64,000 nt of DNA from NCBI RefSeq assembly GCF_014203325.1, contig NZ_JACHIV010000001.1:620001-684000 (forward strand), written 5' to 3'. The notes below the pieces were generated by a model. The model was not told the origin of the DNA, did no database searches, and saw only the letters and a list, made by a program, of their open reading frames with translations. Position 1 is the stretch's first letter; every line of letters starts with the position of its first letter. Positions 17,759 through 26,968 of this stretch are shown here, piece after piece. The stretch comes from Saccharopolyspora gloriosae (GTDB taxonomy: Bacteria; Actinomycetota; Actinomycetes; Mycobacteriales; Pseudonocardiaceae). A program made the position numbers and the translations under genes.

Positions 17759-18301
17759 TCAGGCCGCGAAGGTCTCGTGCAGGGCGCGCAGGAGGTTCGG
17801 GGCCAGCGACGGGTCCTGCACCCGCTCGCCGGCTTCGCCTTCCTCGCCGCTCGCGCGCAGCCGCAGCACGCAGGTCTCGTGACCGGCCCGCAGCACCGCG
17901 GCGACCAGTCGCGCCTCCTGCCGGTCGGGGTGCTCGGCGGCGGCGTTGCGGGCCTGCTCGTCCTCGGCGGGCAGCGAGGCCTCCGCCTCCGGGGGCAGCA
18001 CCACGATCTCCTGCACCAGCGCGCATCCCGCGACCTGCTCCGGCCACACGATCCGGGACAGCGCCTCAGCGAGGTCCTCGGCGGGCAGCGACTCCTGCGC
18101 GATCGGCGTCAGCGGGGAGTTCCCGTCCACCTCGTCGGCCAGGTTCGGCTCGGCGGCGAGCAGCTGCTCGGTGGGGACCAGGGCGAACACCTGGGTGGGC
18201 TGGTCCCAGCCCGCGGCGGCCACGAAATCCTCGATCTCGCGGGCGGCTCCGGGCAGGGCGGCGGCGAGGTCCTCGCCGTGAGCGGCTGACATGCGTTCCA
18301 T
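17759..18301 (-). CDS. PPA1309 family protein
   Basis: 180 aa from ATG at 18301 (18292 is an alternative). Soluble, acidic. The segment VFALVPTEQLLAAEP, the SLPAEDLAEALSRIVWPEQVAGCAL region and the ending NLLRALHETF match the PPA1309 family of Actinobacteria. No catalytic motif is visible and no function is known. It usually accompanies UPF0182, as here, where the two genes diverge. Confidence 0.85.
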   Translation of the reverse strand: MERMSAAHGEDLAAALPGAAREIEDFVAAAGWDQPTQVFALVPTEQLLAAEPNLADEVDGNSPLTPIAQESLPAEDLAEALSRIVWPEQVAGCALVQEIVVLPPEAEASLPAEDEQARNAAAEHPDRQEARLVAAVLRAGHETCVLRLRASGEEGEAGERVQDPSLAPNLLRALHETFAA

Positions 18302-18471
18302 GGTCGCACCCCGCGTGCGACCACCCCGGACCCGCCACGACCAGGCGAACTGATGTCGGATTCGCCGGAATTCGAGTGCGATCGGGGGAACCCGGCGGGA
18401 CATCGTAGAGTTGAACATCGCGAGGGGCGTGCAGCGCCCCGGCCCGTCGATCGTCGCCTGGAGTGTGCCCT

Positions 18472-21378
18472 GTGGCCATGCGGCCCCCGGTTGGAATGCC
18501 GAAACTGTCCCGGCGGAGCCGGATCCTGCTGATCATCGGCGTGGTCGTGCTCGCCGCCTTGATCGTCTGGTCCAGCCTCGTCGGCGCCTACGTCGACTGG
18601 CTGTGGTTCGGCGAAGTGGGCTATCGGGGGGTGTTCACCACCCAACTGCTGACCCGGATCGGACTCGGCGCCGCCGCCGCGGTCTTCCTCGGCGCCGTGC
18701 TGCTGCTGAACCTGTGGATCGCCTACCGGAGCCGGCCGGTGTTCGTGCCGATCACCGGCCCCGACGATCCGCTGGCCCGCTACCGGACGGTGATCAGCGC
18801 GCGGCCGGTGCTGCTCGCCGTCGGCGTCTCCGGCGCCGTCGCGGTGCTCGGCGGACTCGCGGCGCAGGCCGATTGGCAGACGTTCCAGCTGTTCCTCAAC
18901 AGCGTGCCGTTCGGGCAGACCGATCCCGAGTTCGGCCACGACGTCAGCTTCTACACGTTCCAGCTGCCGTTCTACCGCTGGCTGCTGTCCTGGGCCTTCG
19001 TCGCGGTGACCATCGCCTTCCTGGGGTCCTTGGTCACGCACTACATCTTCGGCGGCGTGCGGCTCGCCGGACGCGCCGGGCAGCTGTCGGCCCCCACCCG
19101 GGTGCAGCTGGCGATCCTGGCCGGGCTGTTCGTGCTGCTGAAGGCGGTCGACTACTTCTTCGACCGCTACGACCTGCTGCTGTCGCGGCGGAACTCGCTG
19201 TTCACCGGTGCCACCTACACCGACCTGAACGCGGTGATGCCGGCCAAGCTGATCCTGCTGTGCATCGCGGTGTTCTGCGCCTTCGCGTTCTTCGCCGCGG
19301 TGTTCCTGCGCGACCTGCGGATCCCGGCGCTGGCCACGGTCCTGCTGGTGCTCTCCAGCGTGCTCGTCGGCGCGGTCGGCCCGGCGCTGCTGGAGCAGTT
19401 CTCGGTGCGGCCCAACGCCAACCAGCGCGAGGCGGAGTCCATCCGCCGCAACATCGCGGCCACCCGCCAGGCCTTCGACATCGGCGAGGACAAGGTCGAG
19501 GTGCACGACTACCCGGGCGTGACGAACCTGCGTCCGCAGCAGGTCGCCGACGACACCGGGACCATCCCGAACATCCGGTTGCTGGACCCCAGCGTCCTGT
19601 CCGACACGTTCACCCAGCTCACCCAGCAGTACAACTTCTACGGCTTCCCGGACAAGCTCGACGTCGACCGCTACCGGGACGAGAACGGGAAGCTGCAGGA
19701 CTACCTGGTCGCGCTCCGCGAGATCAACACGGCGGGGCTGGCCGAGAACCAGCAGTCGTGGATCAACCAGCACATGGTCTACACGCACGGCAACGGGTTC
19801 GTGAGCGCGCCCGCCGACCGCGTCGACTCCACCCTCGAGGACGGCCGCACCCAGGGCGGCTACCCGGTGTTCTCCGTCAGCGACGTCGCCAACGACGGCC
19901 GCGGCAAGATCCCGGTGGACCAGCCGCGCAGCTACTTCGGCGAACTCGCCTCGACCTACGCCATCGTCGGCGGCAATCCCGGCGAGGCGCCCCGCGAGTA
20001 CGACACCGACCGCAGCGCCTACACCTACGACGGCAAGGGCGGCGTGCCGCTCGGGAACTGGTTCAACCGGCTCGTGTTCGCGGCGCACCACGCCGAGCGC
20101 AACATCCTGTTCAACCAGGCCATCGGGGAGAACTCGAAGATCATCTACGAGCGGAACCCGCGGGACCGGGTGCAGAAGGTCGCACCCTGGCTCAAGGTCG
20201 ACGGCGACCCGTACCCCGCCGTGGTCGACGGGCACATCAAGTGGATCATCGACGGCTACACCACGCTGAACAACTACCCGTACTCCGAGATCACCGAGTT
20301 CGGCGAAGCCACCAACGACACGTTGCGCGGCGTGCAGCGCCAGCCGAACCAGCAGATCAACTACATCCGGAACTCGGTGAAGGCCACCGTCGACGCCTAC
20401 GACGGCACCGTCGACCTGTACGAAACCGACGACACCAAGCCCGACCCGGTGCTCAAGGCCTGGGAAGGCGTGTTCCCCGGCGTCGTCAAGCCCTCCTCGG
20501 AGATCAGCCCGCAGCTGCGCGAGCACTTCCGCTACCCGGAGGACATGTTCAAGGTGCAGCGCTCGCTGCTCACCAAGTACCACGTCGACAACCCCGGTGA
20601 CTTCTACTCCACCCAGACCTTCTGGGAAGTCCCGCCGGACCCCACCAGCGGCGGACAGGGCGGCGCGGCCGAAGACGGCAACCAGCAACCGCCGTACTAC
20701 GTCGTCGCCCAGGTCGAAGGCCAGGACCAGCCGACGTTCCAGCTCACCAGCGCCCTCACCGCGCTGCGGCGGCAGAACATGGCCGCCTGGGTCTCCGCGT
20801 CCTCCGACCCGGAGAACTACGGCAAGCTCAACGTCCTGCGGTTGCCGACCGACACCCAGACGGCCGGGCCCAACCAGGTGCAGAACCAGATGGAGTCCAC
20901 CCCGGAGGTCACCGAGAACCGGACGTTGTTCAACAACCCCAACGTCAAGGCGATCTTCGGGAACCTGCTGACGCTGCCCGTCAAGGGCGGCCTGCTCTAC
21001 GTGGAACCGATCTACATCCAGCGCAACGAGCAGGACTCCTACCCGCAGCTCGCCAGGGTCCTGGTGTCCTTCGGCGGCAACGTCGGCTTCGCCGAAACCC
21101 TGCCCAAGGCGCTGGAACAGGTCTTCGGCGCCGGAGCCGGGGACGCCACCGGTGACGGAGGCGGCGAGCAGCCTCCGGGGCAGCGGCCCCCCAGGCCGCA
21201 ACAGCCCGGGCAGCAGCCCACGCCCGAACTCAGCAGCGCCGTCAACGACATCCAAGGCGCTCTGGAGCGGGTGCGGACCTCGCAGCAGTCCGGCAACCTC
21301 GGTGACCTGGGCAGCGCGCTCCAGCAGCTGGAGCAGGCCGTCGGCCGCTTCGAGCAGCTCCAGGGCAACGGCGGTTGA
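18472..21378 (+). CDS. UPF0182 family large membrane protein
   Basis: 968 aa. About seven N-terminal membrane segments (to residue 290) are followed by a large domain rich in Asp/Asn/Tyr with NYPYSEITEFG, and a Gly/Pro/Gln-rich tail with a predicted helical end. This matches UPF0182, widespread in Actinobacteria, function unknown. Starts at GTG 18463 or 18472; the latter gives the usual VAMRPP N terminus. A 17-bp stem-loop follows the stop. Confidence 0.92.
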   Translation: MAMRPPVGMPKLSRRSRILLIIGVVVLAALIVWSSLVGAYVDWLWFGEVGYRGVFTTQLLTRIGLGAAAAVFLGAVLLLNLWIAYRSRPVFVPITGPDDPLARYRTVISARPVLLAVGVSGAVAVLGGLAAQADWQTFQLFLNSVPFGQTDPEFGHDVSFYTFQLPFYRWLLSWAFVAVTIAFLGSLVTHYIFGGVRLAGRAGQLSAPTRVQLAILAGLFVLLKAVDYFFDRYDLLLSRRNSLFTGATYTDLNAVMPAKLILLCIAVFCAFAFFAAVFLRDLRIPALATVLLVLSSVLVGAVGPALLEQFSVRPNANQREAESIRRNIAATRQAFDIGEDKVEVHDYPGVTNLRPQQVADDTGTIPNIRLLDPSVLSDTFTQLTQQYNFYGFPDKLDVDRYRDENGKLQDYLVALREINTAGLAENQQSWINQHMVYTHGNGFVSAPADRVDSTLEDGRTQGGYPVFSVSDVANDGRGKIPVDQPRSYFGELASTYAIVGGNPGEAPREYDTDRSAYTYDGKGGVPLGNWFNRLVFAAHHAERNILFNQAIGENSKIIYERNPRDRVQKVAPWLKVDGDPYPAVVDGHIKWIIDGYTTLNNYPYSEITEFGEATNDTLRGVQRQPNQQINYIRNSVKATVDAYDGTVDLYETDDTKPDPVLKAWEGVFPGVVKPSSEISPQLREHFRYPEDMFKVQRSLLTKYHVDNPGDFYSTQTFWEVPPDPTSGGQGGAAEDGNQQPPYYVVAQVEGQDQPTFQLTSALTALRRQNMAAWVSASSDPENYGKLNVLRLPTDTQTAGPNQVQNQMESTPEVTENRTLFNNPNVKAIFGNLLTLPVKGGLLYVEPIYIQRNEQDSYPQLARVLVSFGGNVGFAETLPKALEQVFGAGAGDATGDGGGEQPPGQRPPRPQQPGQQPTPELSSAVNDIQGALERVRTSQQSGNLGDLGSALQQLEQAVGRFEQLQGNGG

Positions 21379-21385
21379 TCTCCTC

Positions 21386-21430
21386 GTTCCGCGGGTCGGC
21401 CCGGCTCTGACCAGGGCCGACCCGCGGAAC
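21386..21430 (+). terminator. terminator of the UPF0182 gene
   Basis: Perfect 17-bp inverted repeat beginning GTTCCGCGGG around an 11-nt loop, 8 bp past the stop codon. Confidence 0.75.
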
Positions 21431-21547
21431 ACCGGAGTGCGGCGCGGACGGCGTCGCCTTAAGGGCCCCCCGGTGTCACCTCAGGTTCGGCGTCGAGTAG
21501 GCTTCTGCACACAACGAAATACAGCGCAGCGATGAGCTGCGCAGCGG

Positions 21548-21621
21548 CGCGGGGTGGAGCAGTTCGGTAGCTCGCTGGGCTCATAACCCAGAGGTCGCAG
21601 GTTCAAATCCTGTCCCCGCTA
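21548..21621 (+). tRNA. tRNA-Met initiator (CAT), copy 1
   Basis: 74-nt cloverleaf without encoded CCA. Initiator features: C1 opposite U72 (unpaired end) and three G-C pairs GGG/CCC flanking the CUCAUAA anticodon loop. The T arm GCAGGTTCAAATCCTG is regular. A strong terminator follows. Confidence 0.96.
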
Positions 21622-21636
21622 CTGTGAGCGTGTTCG

Positions 21637-21664
21637 AGGCCCCCTCTCTGGCGAGAGGGGGCCT
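21637..21664 (+). terminator. terminator of tRNA-fMet copy 1
   Basis: 12-bp stem AGGCCCCCTCTC with its complement, TGGC loop, then a T-rich stretch. Confidence 0.85.
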
Positions 21665-21685
21665 CTTTCCGTTTCTTGTCGTTTT

Positions 21686-21725
21686 TACGGGGGCCGAGCC
21701 CCCGTAGGCCCCCACGGTGCGGTGG
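21686..21725 (+). repeat. 40-bp post-RNA element, copy 1
   Basis: Starts with the palindrome TACGGGGGC-CGA-GCCCCCGTA and continues GGCCCCCACGGTGCGGTGG. Identical at 22086, 28386 and 44915, each time just after the terminator of a stable RNA gene. Confidence 0.9.
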
Positions 21726-21875
21726 TTCCGTTGGGACGGGTGTGGTCGGGGTTTCTTTTGTGCGGTCTGGGTTGCTCGCGCTTCGCGCTCGGGTGGTGGG
21801 GCTCGCGCTTCGCGCTTCGTGCTTTGCGTGCCGGGTGGGGGTTCGTGCTGGTGGTGGGGTTTTCGGGGGGTGGTG

Positions 21876-21903
21876 TTGGAGTGGATTCGGGGGCGTGTAG
21901 AGT
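21876..21903 (+). promoter_or_regulatory. promoter of tRNA-fMet copy 2
   Basis: TTGGAG (-35, 21876-21881), 16-bp spacer, TAGAGT (-10, 21898-21903). Copy 1 has TAGGCT at 21498 without a clear -35. Copy 2 can therefore be transcribed on its own. Confidence 0.5.
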
Positions 21904-21947
21904 TCCTTTCACAACGAAATACAGCGCAGTGATCAGCTGCGCAGCGG

Positions 21948-22021
21948 CGCGGGGTGGAGCAGTTCGGTAGCTCGCTGGGCTCATAACCCAGAGGTCGCAG
22001 GTTCAAATCCTGTCCCCGCTA
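21948..22021 (+). tRNA. tRNA-Met initiator (CAT), copy 2
   Basis: Identical over all 74 nt to copy 1 at 21548, with the same initiator hallmarks. It has its own upstream promoter-like sequence and terminator. Confidence 0.96.
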
Positions 22022-22036
22022 CTGTGAGCGTGTTCG

Positions 22037-22064
22037 AGGCCCCCTCTCTGGCGAGAGGGGGCCT
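22037..22064 (+). terminator. terminator of tRNA-fMet copy 2
   Basis: Same 12-bp stem and TGGC loop as copy 1. Confidence 0.85.
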
Positions 22065-22085
22065 CTTTCCGTTTGTCGTCGTTTT

Positions 22086-22125
22086 TACGGGGGCCGAGCC
22101 CCCGTAGGCCCCCACGGTGCGGTGG
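22086..22125 (+). repeat. 40-bp post-RNA element, copy 2
   Basis: Identical to the copy at 21686; lies 21 bp after the terminator of the second tRNA-fMet. Confidence 0.9.
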
Positions 22126-22239
22126 TTCCGTTGGGACGGGTGTGGTCCGGGTTTCTCGTGGGCGGTCTGGGTTGCTCGCGTTTCGCTCGTTGCGCTTGGC
22201 TGCTCTGGATTGGTTTCCGCTGCGGACTTCTGCGTGTCG

Positions 22240-22416
22240 TCAGGGTTTGGGGCGGGCCCAGATCTTGGCGCAGGCGGGGGAGCAGAGGCGTTCCGCGGGA
22301 GGAACCCCGGGGACCGGTCGCATGGTTCGGCCGCACACCGCGCAAGCGTGACCGGGGATGCGGATTTTCTTGCTCGCACAACTGAAAACTCGGCCTAGTG
22401 GCTCATTGCGACGCAT
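22240..22416 (-). CDS. 58-aa Cys-rich (zinc-finger-like) microprotein
   Basis: 58 aa from ATG at 22416, 4 nt after a GGAGGT ribosome-binding site. The arrangement is HACAVCGRTM (CxxC), a Pro-rich linker PVPGVPPAER, then LCSPACAKIW (CxxxC), a likely four-Cys zinc site; an extra Cys is at residue 13. It begins with a basic MRRN and ends WARPKP. No family firmly recognised; the layout recalls short MYM/FCS-type fingers. Codon use and the ribosome-binding site support a real gene despite its size. Confidence 0.68.
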   Translation of the reverse strand: MRRNEPLGRVFSCASKKIRIPGHACAVCGRTMRPVPGVPPAERLCSPACAKIWARPKP

Positions 22417-22773
22417 CACGACCTCCGTCCGAAAGCGACCGCCAGAAGCGCCGATCGCCGCTCACAGCATGCGAGTCACTCCCGGTAATCGGCTGCTCCG
22501 ACGCGCGAGCGCACCGTTTCGTGCAGGTAGACCGCACGATCAGGTAGCGATCCGTGCTGCTCGGGACACCGCGTGCGGGCGGGCGGCCGAGCCGCGACGC
22601 CTGCCGTTCCCCTCGATGGCACAACGATGTGCGCCAAAGCACGCTGAGTCGGCGGCATCCGCTCACGCAGCGCCAGCAGGGGATGGTCCACTCGGACCAG
22701 CCCATTGCAACCACAGTGGACAGAGTGGCCGACCATTGTGGACAGCCTGCGAGGGCCGTGGCACGGTGGATTC
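22417..22773. other. intergenic region upstream of the PadR gene
   Basis: No gene seen. It holds a perfect inverted repeat TGGTCC-ACTC-GGACCA at 22684-22699 and two direct GTGGACAG repeats at 22716 and 22738 (22 bp apart, two helical turns). These are candidate operator sites for the PadR-type regulator that follows. Confidence 0.45.
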
Positions 22774-23271
22774 GTGACTGAGCTGAACTCGACATCCGCC
22801 GCCCTGCTAGGGCTGCTGCACGACGGCCCGAAGACCGGGGGGCAGCTCGTCGCTGCCGCCACCGAACGATTCGGTGGATTCTTCAGCGTGACCCGCAGCC
22901 AGGTGTACCGCGAGCTCCCCGCGCTCACCGAGTCCGGATTGCTGCGCCTCGGCAAGCAGGGGCCGCGGTCCAGCCAGCAGTACGCGATCACCGCGGCCGG
23001 CAAGCGGGCCTTCAAGTCCTGGCTGAACACCGAACCCGGCCCCGACAACGTGCGCAGCCCGCTGATCCTGCGCCTCGTGCACGCCGGTTCGCTGACGCCG
23101 AAGCAGCGCGCCGCGCTCGTCGAATCGGCCAGGGTGCAGTACACCGCGCGATTGGACGAGGCGAAGAACGCGGCGAAGGCCTCCGCGGACCCGTACGAGA
23201 AGGCCGCGGCCGATTTCACCGTCGCCCACAACCGGGCCATCGTCAAACTCCTGGACAGCATTCCGGAATGA
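22774..23271 (+). CDS. PadR-family transcriptional regulator
   Basis: 165 aa from GTG at 22774. The winged helix (residues 5-80) has the PadR signature ALLGLLHDGPKTGGQLV, SVTRSQVYRELPALTESGLL and RSSQQYAITAAGKRAF. The C-terminal half is a long helical dimerisation part with a coiled-coil-like ARLDEAKNAAKASADPYEKA stretch. PadR proteins are ligand-responsive repressors that often control themselves; direct and inverted repeats lie just upstream. The regulated target is not evident. Confidence 0.87.
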   Translation: MTELNSTSAALLGLLHDGPKTGGQLVAAATERFGGFFSVTRSQVYRELPALTESGLLRLGKQGPRSSQQYAITAAGKRAFKSWLNTEPGPDNVRSPLILRLVHAGSLTPKQRAALVESARVQYTARLDEAKNAAKASADPYEKAAADFTVAHNRAIVKLLDSIPE

Positions 23272-23394
23272 GCCGACCGGAATGATCCGCCGGCTCCGCT
23301 CGCGGCGGCATCATCGCCGGGAACGGTCGGCACCAGCAGCGGCCGGGGCCGTCCTCGTGGGCGGCCGCCCGCCGGTGAAGTACCCTCGAACATT

Positions 23395-24495
23395 GTGAAT
23401 CCCGACGTCGCCGCAGATATCAAGGACCTGTCCACCACGCTCGAAGGCATTGAGAGCGTCATGGGCCTCGACGAGTTGCGGGCGAAGATCGCCGAACTGG
23501 AAGCCGAGGCGGCGAAGCCGAACCTCTGGGACGACGTCGAGTACGCGCAGAAGATCAGCAGCCAGCTGGTGCACCGCCAGGCCGAGCTGCGCAAGATCAC
23601 CGACCTGCGCCAGCGCGTGGAGGACCTCGAAGTCCTCTACGAGCTCAGCGAGGACGAAGGCGATCAGGCCGGGCTGGACGAGGCCGACGGCGAGCGCAAG
23701 CGGCTGAAGAAGGAGCTCGACGCCCTCGAGGTCCGCACGCTGCTGTCCGGCGACTACGACGAGCGGGAAGCCGTCGTCACCGTCCGGGCCGAAGCGGGCG
23801 GGATCGACGCCGCCGACTTCGCCGAGATGCTCATGCGGATGTACGTGCGCTGGGCCGAGCGCCACGAATACCCGGTCGAGGTCTACGACACCTCCTACGC
23901 GGAAGAGGCCGGCGTCAAGCAGGCGACCTTCCGCATCAACGCGCCCTACGCCTACGGCACGCTGTCGGTCGAGCAGGGCACGCACCGGCTGGTGCGGATC
24001 TCGCCGTTCGACAACCAGGGCCGGCGCCAGACGTCGTTCGCCGGTGTCGAGGTGCTGCCGGTCGTGGAGGAGACCGACCACGTGGAGATCCCGGAGAAGG
24101 ACATCCGCGTCGACGTGTTCCGCTCCTCCGGTCCCGGCGGGCAGAGCGTGAACACCACCGACTCCGCGGTCCGCATCACCCACGCTCCCACCGGGATCGT
24201 GGTCTCCTGCCAGAACGAGAAGTCGCAGCTGCAGAACAAGGCCGCCGCGCTGCGCGTGCTCCAGTCGAAGCTGCTGGCCCGCAAGAAGGAAGAGGAGCGC
24301 GCCGAGCTCAACGCGCTCAAGGACAGCGGCTCCAGCTGGGGCAACCAGATGCGCTCCTACGTGCTGCACCCGTACCAGATGGTCAAGGACCTGCGGACCG
24401 AGTTCGAGGTCGGCAACCCGGACGCGGTGCTCGACGGGCAGATCGACGGGTTCCTGGAAGCGGGCATCCGCTGGCGCCGCCAGCAGGACGGCTGA
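23395..24495 (+). CDS. prfB: peptide chain release factor 2
   Basis: 366 aa. GGQ at residues 248-250 ([18 protein letters not shown]) and SPF at 203-205, which reads UGA/UAA stops, define RF2. No programmed frameshift is needed; the frame is continuous from GTG at 23395. TACCCT at 23381-23386 is a good -10 element only 8 nt before the start codon, so the mRNA may be leaderless. It precedes ftsEX as in many Actinobacteria. Confidence 0.96.
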   Translation: MNPDVAADIKDLSTTLEGIESVMGLDELRAKIAELEAEAAKPNLWDDVEYAQKISSQLVHRQAELRKITDLRQRVEDLEVLYELSEDEGDQAGLDEADGERKRLKKELDALEVRTLLSGDYDEREAVVTVRAEAGGIDAADFAEMLMRMYVRWAERHEYPVEVYDTSYAEEAGVKQATFRINAPYAYGTLSVEQGTHRLVRISPFDNQGRRQTSFAGVEVLPVVEETDHVEIPEKDIRVDVFRSSGPGGQSVNTTDSAVRITHAPTGIVVSCQNEKSQLQNKAAALRVLQSKLLARKKEEERAELNALKDSGSSWGNQMRSYVLHPYQMVKDLRTEFEVGNPDAVLDGQIDGFLEAGIRWRRQQDG

Positions 24496-24522
24496 TCTCG
24501 CCCGGAAGGATCAAGAGCCGTC

Positions 24523-24556
24523 GCGCGCGGTCCCTAGCGCATCGGGACCACGCGCG
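24523..24556 (+). terminator. stem-loop after prfB
   Basis: Inverted repeat GGTCCC/GGGACC extended by GCGCG on both sides with one bulge, 28 bp past the stop. Confidence 0.5.
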
Positions 24557-24732
24557 TCCGCGAGACCGCGCGGGACCGCCCGCTCGGGTGAAGCCCGCCC
24601 GGGCCCCGGGATTTCCGCGCGCATTCGTCGATCATGGGTTGACCTGCGAAGAGACGGCCGATCACGAGCTCGATCGGCGCTGGTCCGGGTGAGCCGTCGT
24701 CCCCCGAAAGGTCGCAGGTAAACTCACGCCCC

Positions 24733-25422
24733 GTGATCCGGCTTGAGCACGTGTCCAAGGGATACAAAACCTCGACCCGCCCCGCGCTCGACGACGTCTC
24801 CGTGGGTGTCGGCAAAGGCGAATTCGTGTTCCTCATCGGCCCTTCCGGCTCGGGGAAGTCCACGTTCCTGCGGCTACTGCTCCGCGAGGACGTGCCGACC
24901 CGCGGCCGGGTGTTCGTGGCCGACTGGAACGTCGCGAAACTCCCGCGGCGCCGAGTGCCGCGGCTACGACAGCGAATCGGCTGCGTGTTCCAGGACTTCC
25001 GGCTGCTCACCAACAAGACCGTCGCCGAGAACGTCGCGTTCGCGCTGGAGGTCATCGGCAAGCCCCGGCACACCATCCGCAAGGTGGTGCCCGAGGTCTT
25101 GCAGCTCGTCGGCTTGGAAGGCAAGGCCGACCGGATGCCGAACGAGCTCTCCGGTGGCGAGCAGCAGCGCGTGGCGATCGCGCGGGCGTTCGTGAACCGG
25201 CCGCTGGTGCTGCTGTGCGACGAGCCCACGGGCAACCTCGACCCCGACACCAGCCAGGACATCATGTTGCTGCTGGAGCGGATCAACCGCACCGGCACCA
25301 CGGTGATCATGGCGACGCACGACCACTCGATCGTGGACTCGATGCGGCGTCGAGTCGTGGAACTGAGCCTCGGCAAAGTGATCCGCGACGACGCCCGCGG
25401 CGTCTACGGCGTCGGTCGCTGA
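24733..25422 (+). CDS. ftsE: cell division ATP-binding protein FtsE
   Basis: 229 aa. ABC ATPase with Walker [10 protein letters not shown], signature [13 protein letters not shown], Walker [12 protein letters not shown] and the H-loop ATHDHS. FtsE pairs with FtsX at the septum and controls peptidoglycan hydrolases (RipC in mycobacteria). GTG start. The ftsX gene starts 43 bp downstream, followed by smpB and ssrA, a conserved actinobacterial order. Confidence 0.97.
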   Translation: MIRLEHVSKGYKTSTRPALDDVSVGVGKGEFVFLIGPSGSGKSTFLRLLLREDVPTRGRVFVADWNVAKLPRRRVPRLRQRIGCVFQDFRLLTNKTVAENVAFALEVIGKPRHTIRKVVPEVLQLVGLEGKADRMPNELSGGEQQRVAIARAFVNRPLVLLCDEPTGNLDPDTSQDIMLLLERINRTGTTVIMATHDHSIVDSMRRRVVELSLGKVIRDDARGVYGVGR

Positions 25423-25465
25423 GCAGCCCCGCACCCCCGAACCCAGCCAGGAAGCACACACCAAG

Positions 25466-26368
25466 ATGCGCGCGAGCTTCGTATTCAGCGAGGTCGTCAA
25501 CGGCCTTCGGCGCAACGTGACGATGACCATCGCCATGATCCTCACCACGGCCATCTCGGTCGGCCTGCTCGGTGGCGGTCTCCTGGTGGTCCGGTTGATC
25601 GACCGGATGCAGGAGGTCTACCAGGACCGCGTCGAGGTCGTGGTGTTCATGACCGATGACGTCAGCGCCAACGACCCGGACTGCACCCAGCAGCCCTGCG
25701 CGAACCTCAAGTCCGAACTGACCCGCTCGTCCGGCGTGGACTCGGTGAAGTACGAGAACCGGGAAGCCGCGTTCCAGAACTTCAACAAGGTCTTCGAGAC
25801 CATGCCCGAGCTGCGCGACGTCGCCCGCGTCGAAGCGATGCCCGCCTCGCTGCGGGTGAAGCTCACCGACCAGGAGCGCTTCGGCGCGATCCAGCAGAAG
25901 TTCGAAGGCCAGCCCGGCGTGGACAGCGTCGTCGACCAGGCCGACTACCTGGACCGGCTGTTCAGCGTGCTCAACGGCGTGCGCAACGCGACCTTCTCGA
26001 TCGCGCTGGTGCAGGCGGTCGGTGCGCTGCTGCTGATCTCCAACACCATTCAGCTCTCCGCGTTCACGCGGCGAACGGAGACCGGCATCATGCGGCTGGT
26101 GGGGGCGACGCGCTGGTACACCCAGCTGCCGTTCCTCCTGGAAGCGATGGTGTCCGGTCTGATCGGTGCGCTGCTGGCCGTCGTCGGACTGCTGATCTCG
26201 AAGGCGGCGTTCATCGACAGGGTCATGTCGCCGGTGTTCGGCACCGGCATCATCCCCGAGATCGGCTACGGCGACATCGCCGCGGTGTCCCCGATCATGC
26301 TGCTGGTGGCGGCGGCGATCTCCGCGACGACCGGTTACGTGACGCTGCGGCTGTACGTGCGGCTCTAG
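25466..26368 (+). CDS. ftsX: cell division protein FtsX
   Basis: 300 aa. One N-terminal membrane segment (about 20-45), an extracytoplasmic domain (about 46-170) with two Cys (DCTQQPC) likely to form a disulfide, then three membrane segments, as usual for FtsX. LVGATRWYTQLPFLLEAM is the conserved cytoplasmic loop that meets FtsE. Starts at ATG after AGGAAG. The external domain recruits peptidoglycan hydrolases. Confidence 0.96.
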   Translation: MRASFVFSEVVNGLRRNVTMTIAMILTTAISVGLLGGGLLVVRLIDRMQEVYQDRVEVVVFMTDDVSANDPDCTQQPCANLKSELTRSSGVDSVKYENREAAFQNFNKVFETMPELRDVARVEAMPASLRVKLTDQERFGAIQQKFEGQPGVDSVVDQADYLDRLFSVLNGVRNATFSIALVQAVGALLLISNTIQLSAFTRRTETGIMRLVGATRWYTQLPFLLEAMVSGLIGALLAVVGLLISKAAFIDRVMSPVFGTGIIPEIGYGDIAAVSPIMLLVAAAISATTGYVTLRLYVRL

Positions 26369-26389
26369 ACCGGACCGCCTTCTCGATCG

Positions 26390-26430
26390 AGCGGCTGCGC
26401 TCGCGTGTTCCGCACGCGGACGCAGCCGCT
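26390..26430 (+). terminator. stem-loop between ftsX and smpB
   Basis: 10-bp inverted repeat AGCGGCTGCG/CGCAGCCGCT with a 21-nt partly structured loop. Confidence 0.5.
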
Positions 26431-26491
26431 TCGTCGTGCCGGGGCAGGGTGGTGTGAGAACTCGGTTGACCGCGGGTCTTAAAGTGCAGGC

Positions 26492-26968
26492 ATGGTGAAG
26501 GAACGCGGGCGCAAGCCGATCGCGCAGAACCGCAAGGCGCGGCACGACTGGTCGGTGCTGGACACCTACGAGGCCGGGATCGTGCTGACCGGCACCGAGG
26601 TGAAGAGCCTGCGACAGGGCAAGGCGTCGCTGGTGGACGCGTTCGGCACGGTCGACCACGGCGAGGTGTGGCTGCGCAACGCGCACATCCCGGAGTACAC
26701 CGAGGGCACGTGGACCAACCACGAACCGCGGCGCTCCCGGAAGCTGCTGCTGCACCGGGGTGAGATCCTCCGCCTCGTCGGCAAGATCAAGGAGAACGGG
26801 CTGAGCCTGGTCCCGCTGTCGATGTACTTCTCCGACGGCAAGGCCAAGGTCGAACTGGCCCTGGCGCGCGGCAAGAAGGCGCACGACAAGCGCCACGACA
26901 TGGCCAAGCGGGACGCCGACCGCGAGATGCAGCGCCACATCGGCAGGATCCGCAAAGGACGGGTGTGA
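26492..26968 (+). CDS. smpB: SsrA-binding protein SmpB
   Basis: 158 aa. Contains [22 protein letters not shown]-type N terminus, [14 protein letters not shown] and the basic tail [25 protein letters not shown] that reads the mRNA channel. SmpB delivers tmRNA to stalled ribosomes. The tmRNA gene lies 1 kb downstream. The stop overlaps the next GTG (GTGA). Confidence 0.97.
   Translation: MVKERGRKPIAQNRKARHDWSVLDTYEAGIVLTGTEVKSLRQGKASLVDAFGTVDHGEVWLRNAHIPEYTEGTWTNHEPRRSRKLLLHRGEILRLVGKIKENGLSLVPLSMYFSDGKAKVELALARGKKAHDKRHDMAKRDADREMQRHIGRIRKGRV

Larger units (their letters stand above)
21510..21780 (+). repeat. tandem tRNA-fMet unit, copy 1
   Basis: About 271 bp containing the initiator tRNA, its terminator and the 40-bp post-RNA element. 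It repeats at an offset of exactly 400 bp (21910-22180) with about eight mismatches, all outside the tRNA. Confidence 0.9.
21910..22180 (+). repeat. tandem tRNA-fMet unit, copy 2
   Basis: Second unit of the 400-bp-period duplication described for copy 1. The spacer between the units (21781-21909) is G/T-rich with short GCGCTTCGCGC repeats and no gene. Confidence 0.9.

Noticed and set aside
18109-21432. 1107-aa minus-strand open frame opposite UPF0182
   Set aside because: Shadow frame rich in Val/Arg/Gln/His without hydrophobic or domain pattern.
21581-22379. Minus-strand proteins with HRTVGAYGGSAPV and GTGFEPATSGL
   Set aside because: They are translations of the tRNA-fMet genes, terminators and the 40-bp element, not genes.
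23395-24495. Programmed frameshift in prfB
   Set aside because: The frame is continuous from the GTG; no early in-frame UGA or slippery CUU.
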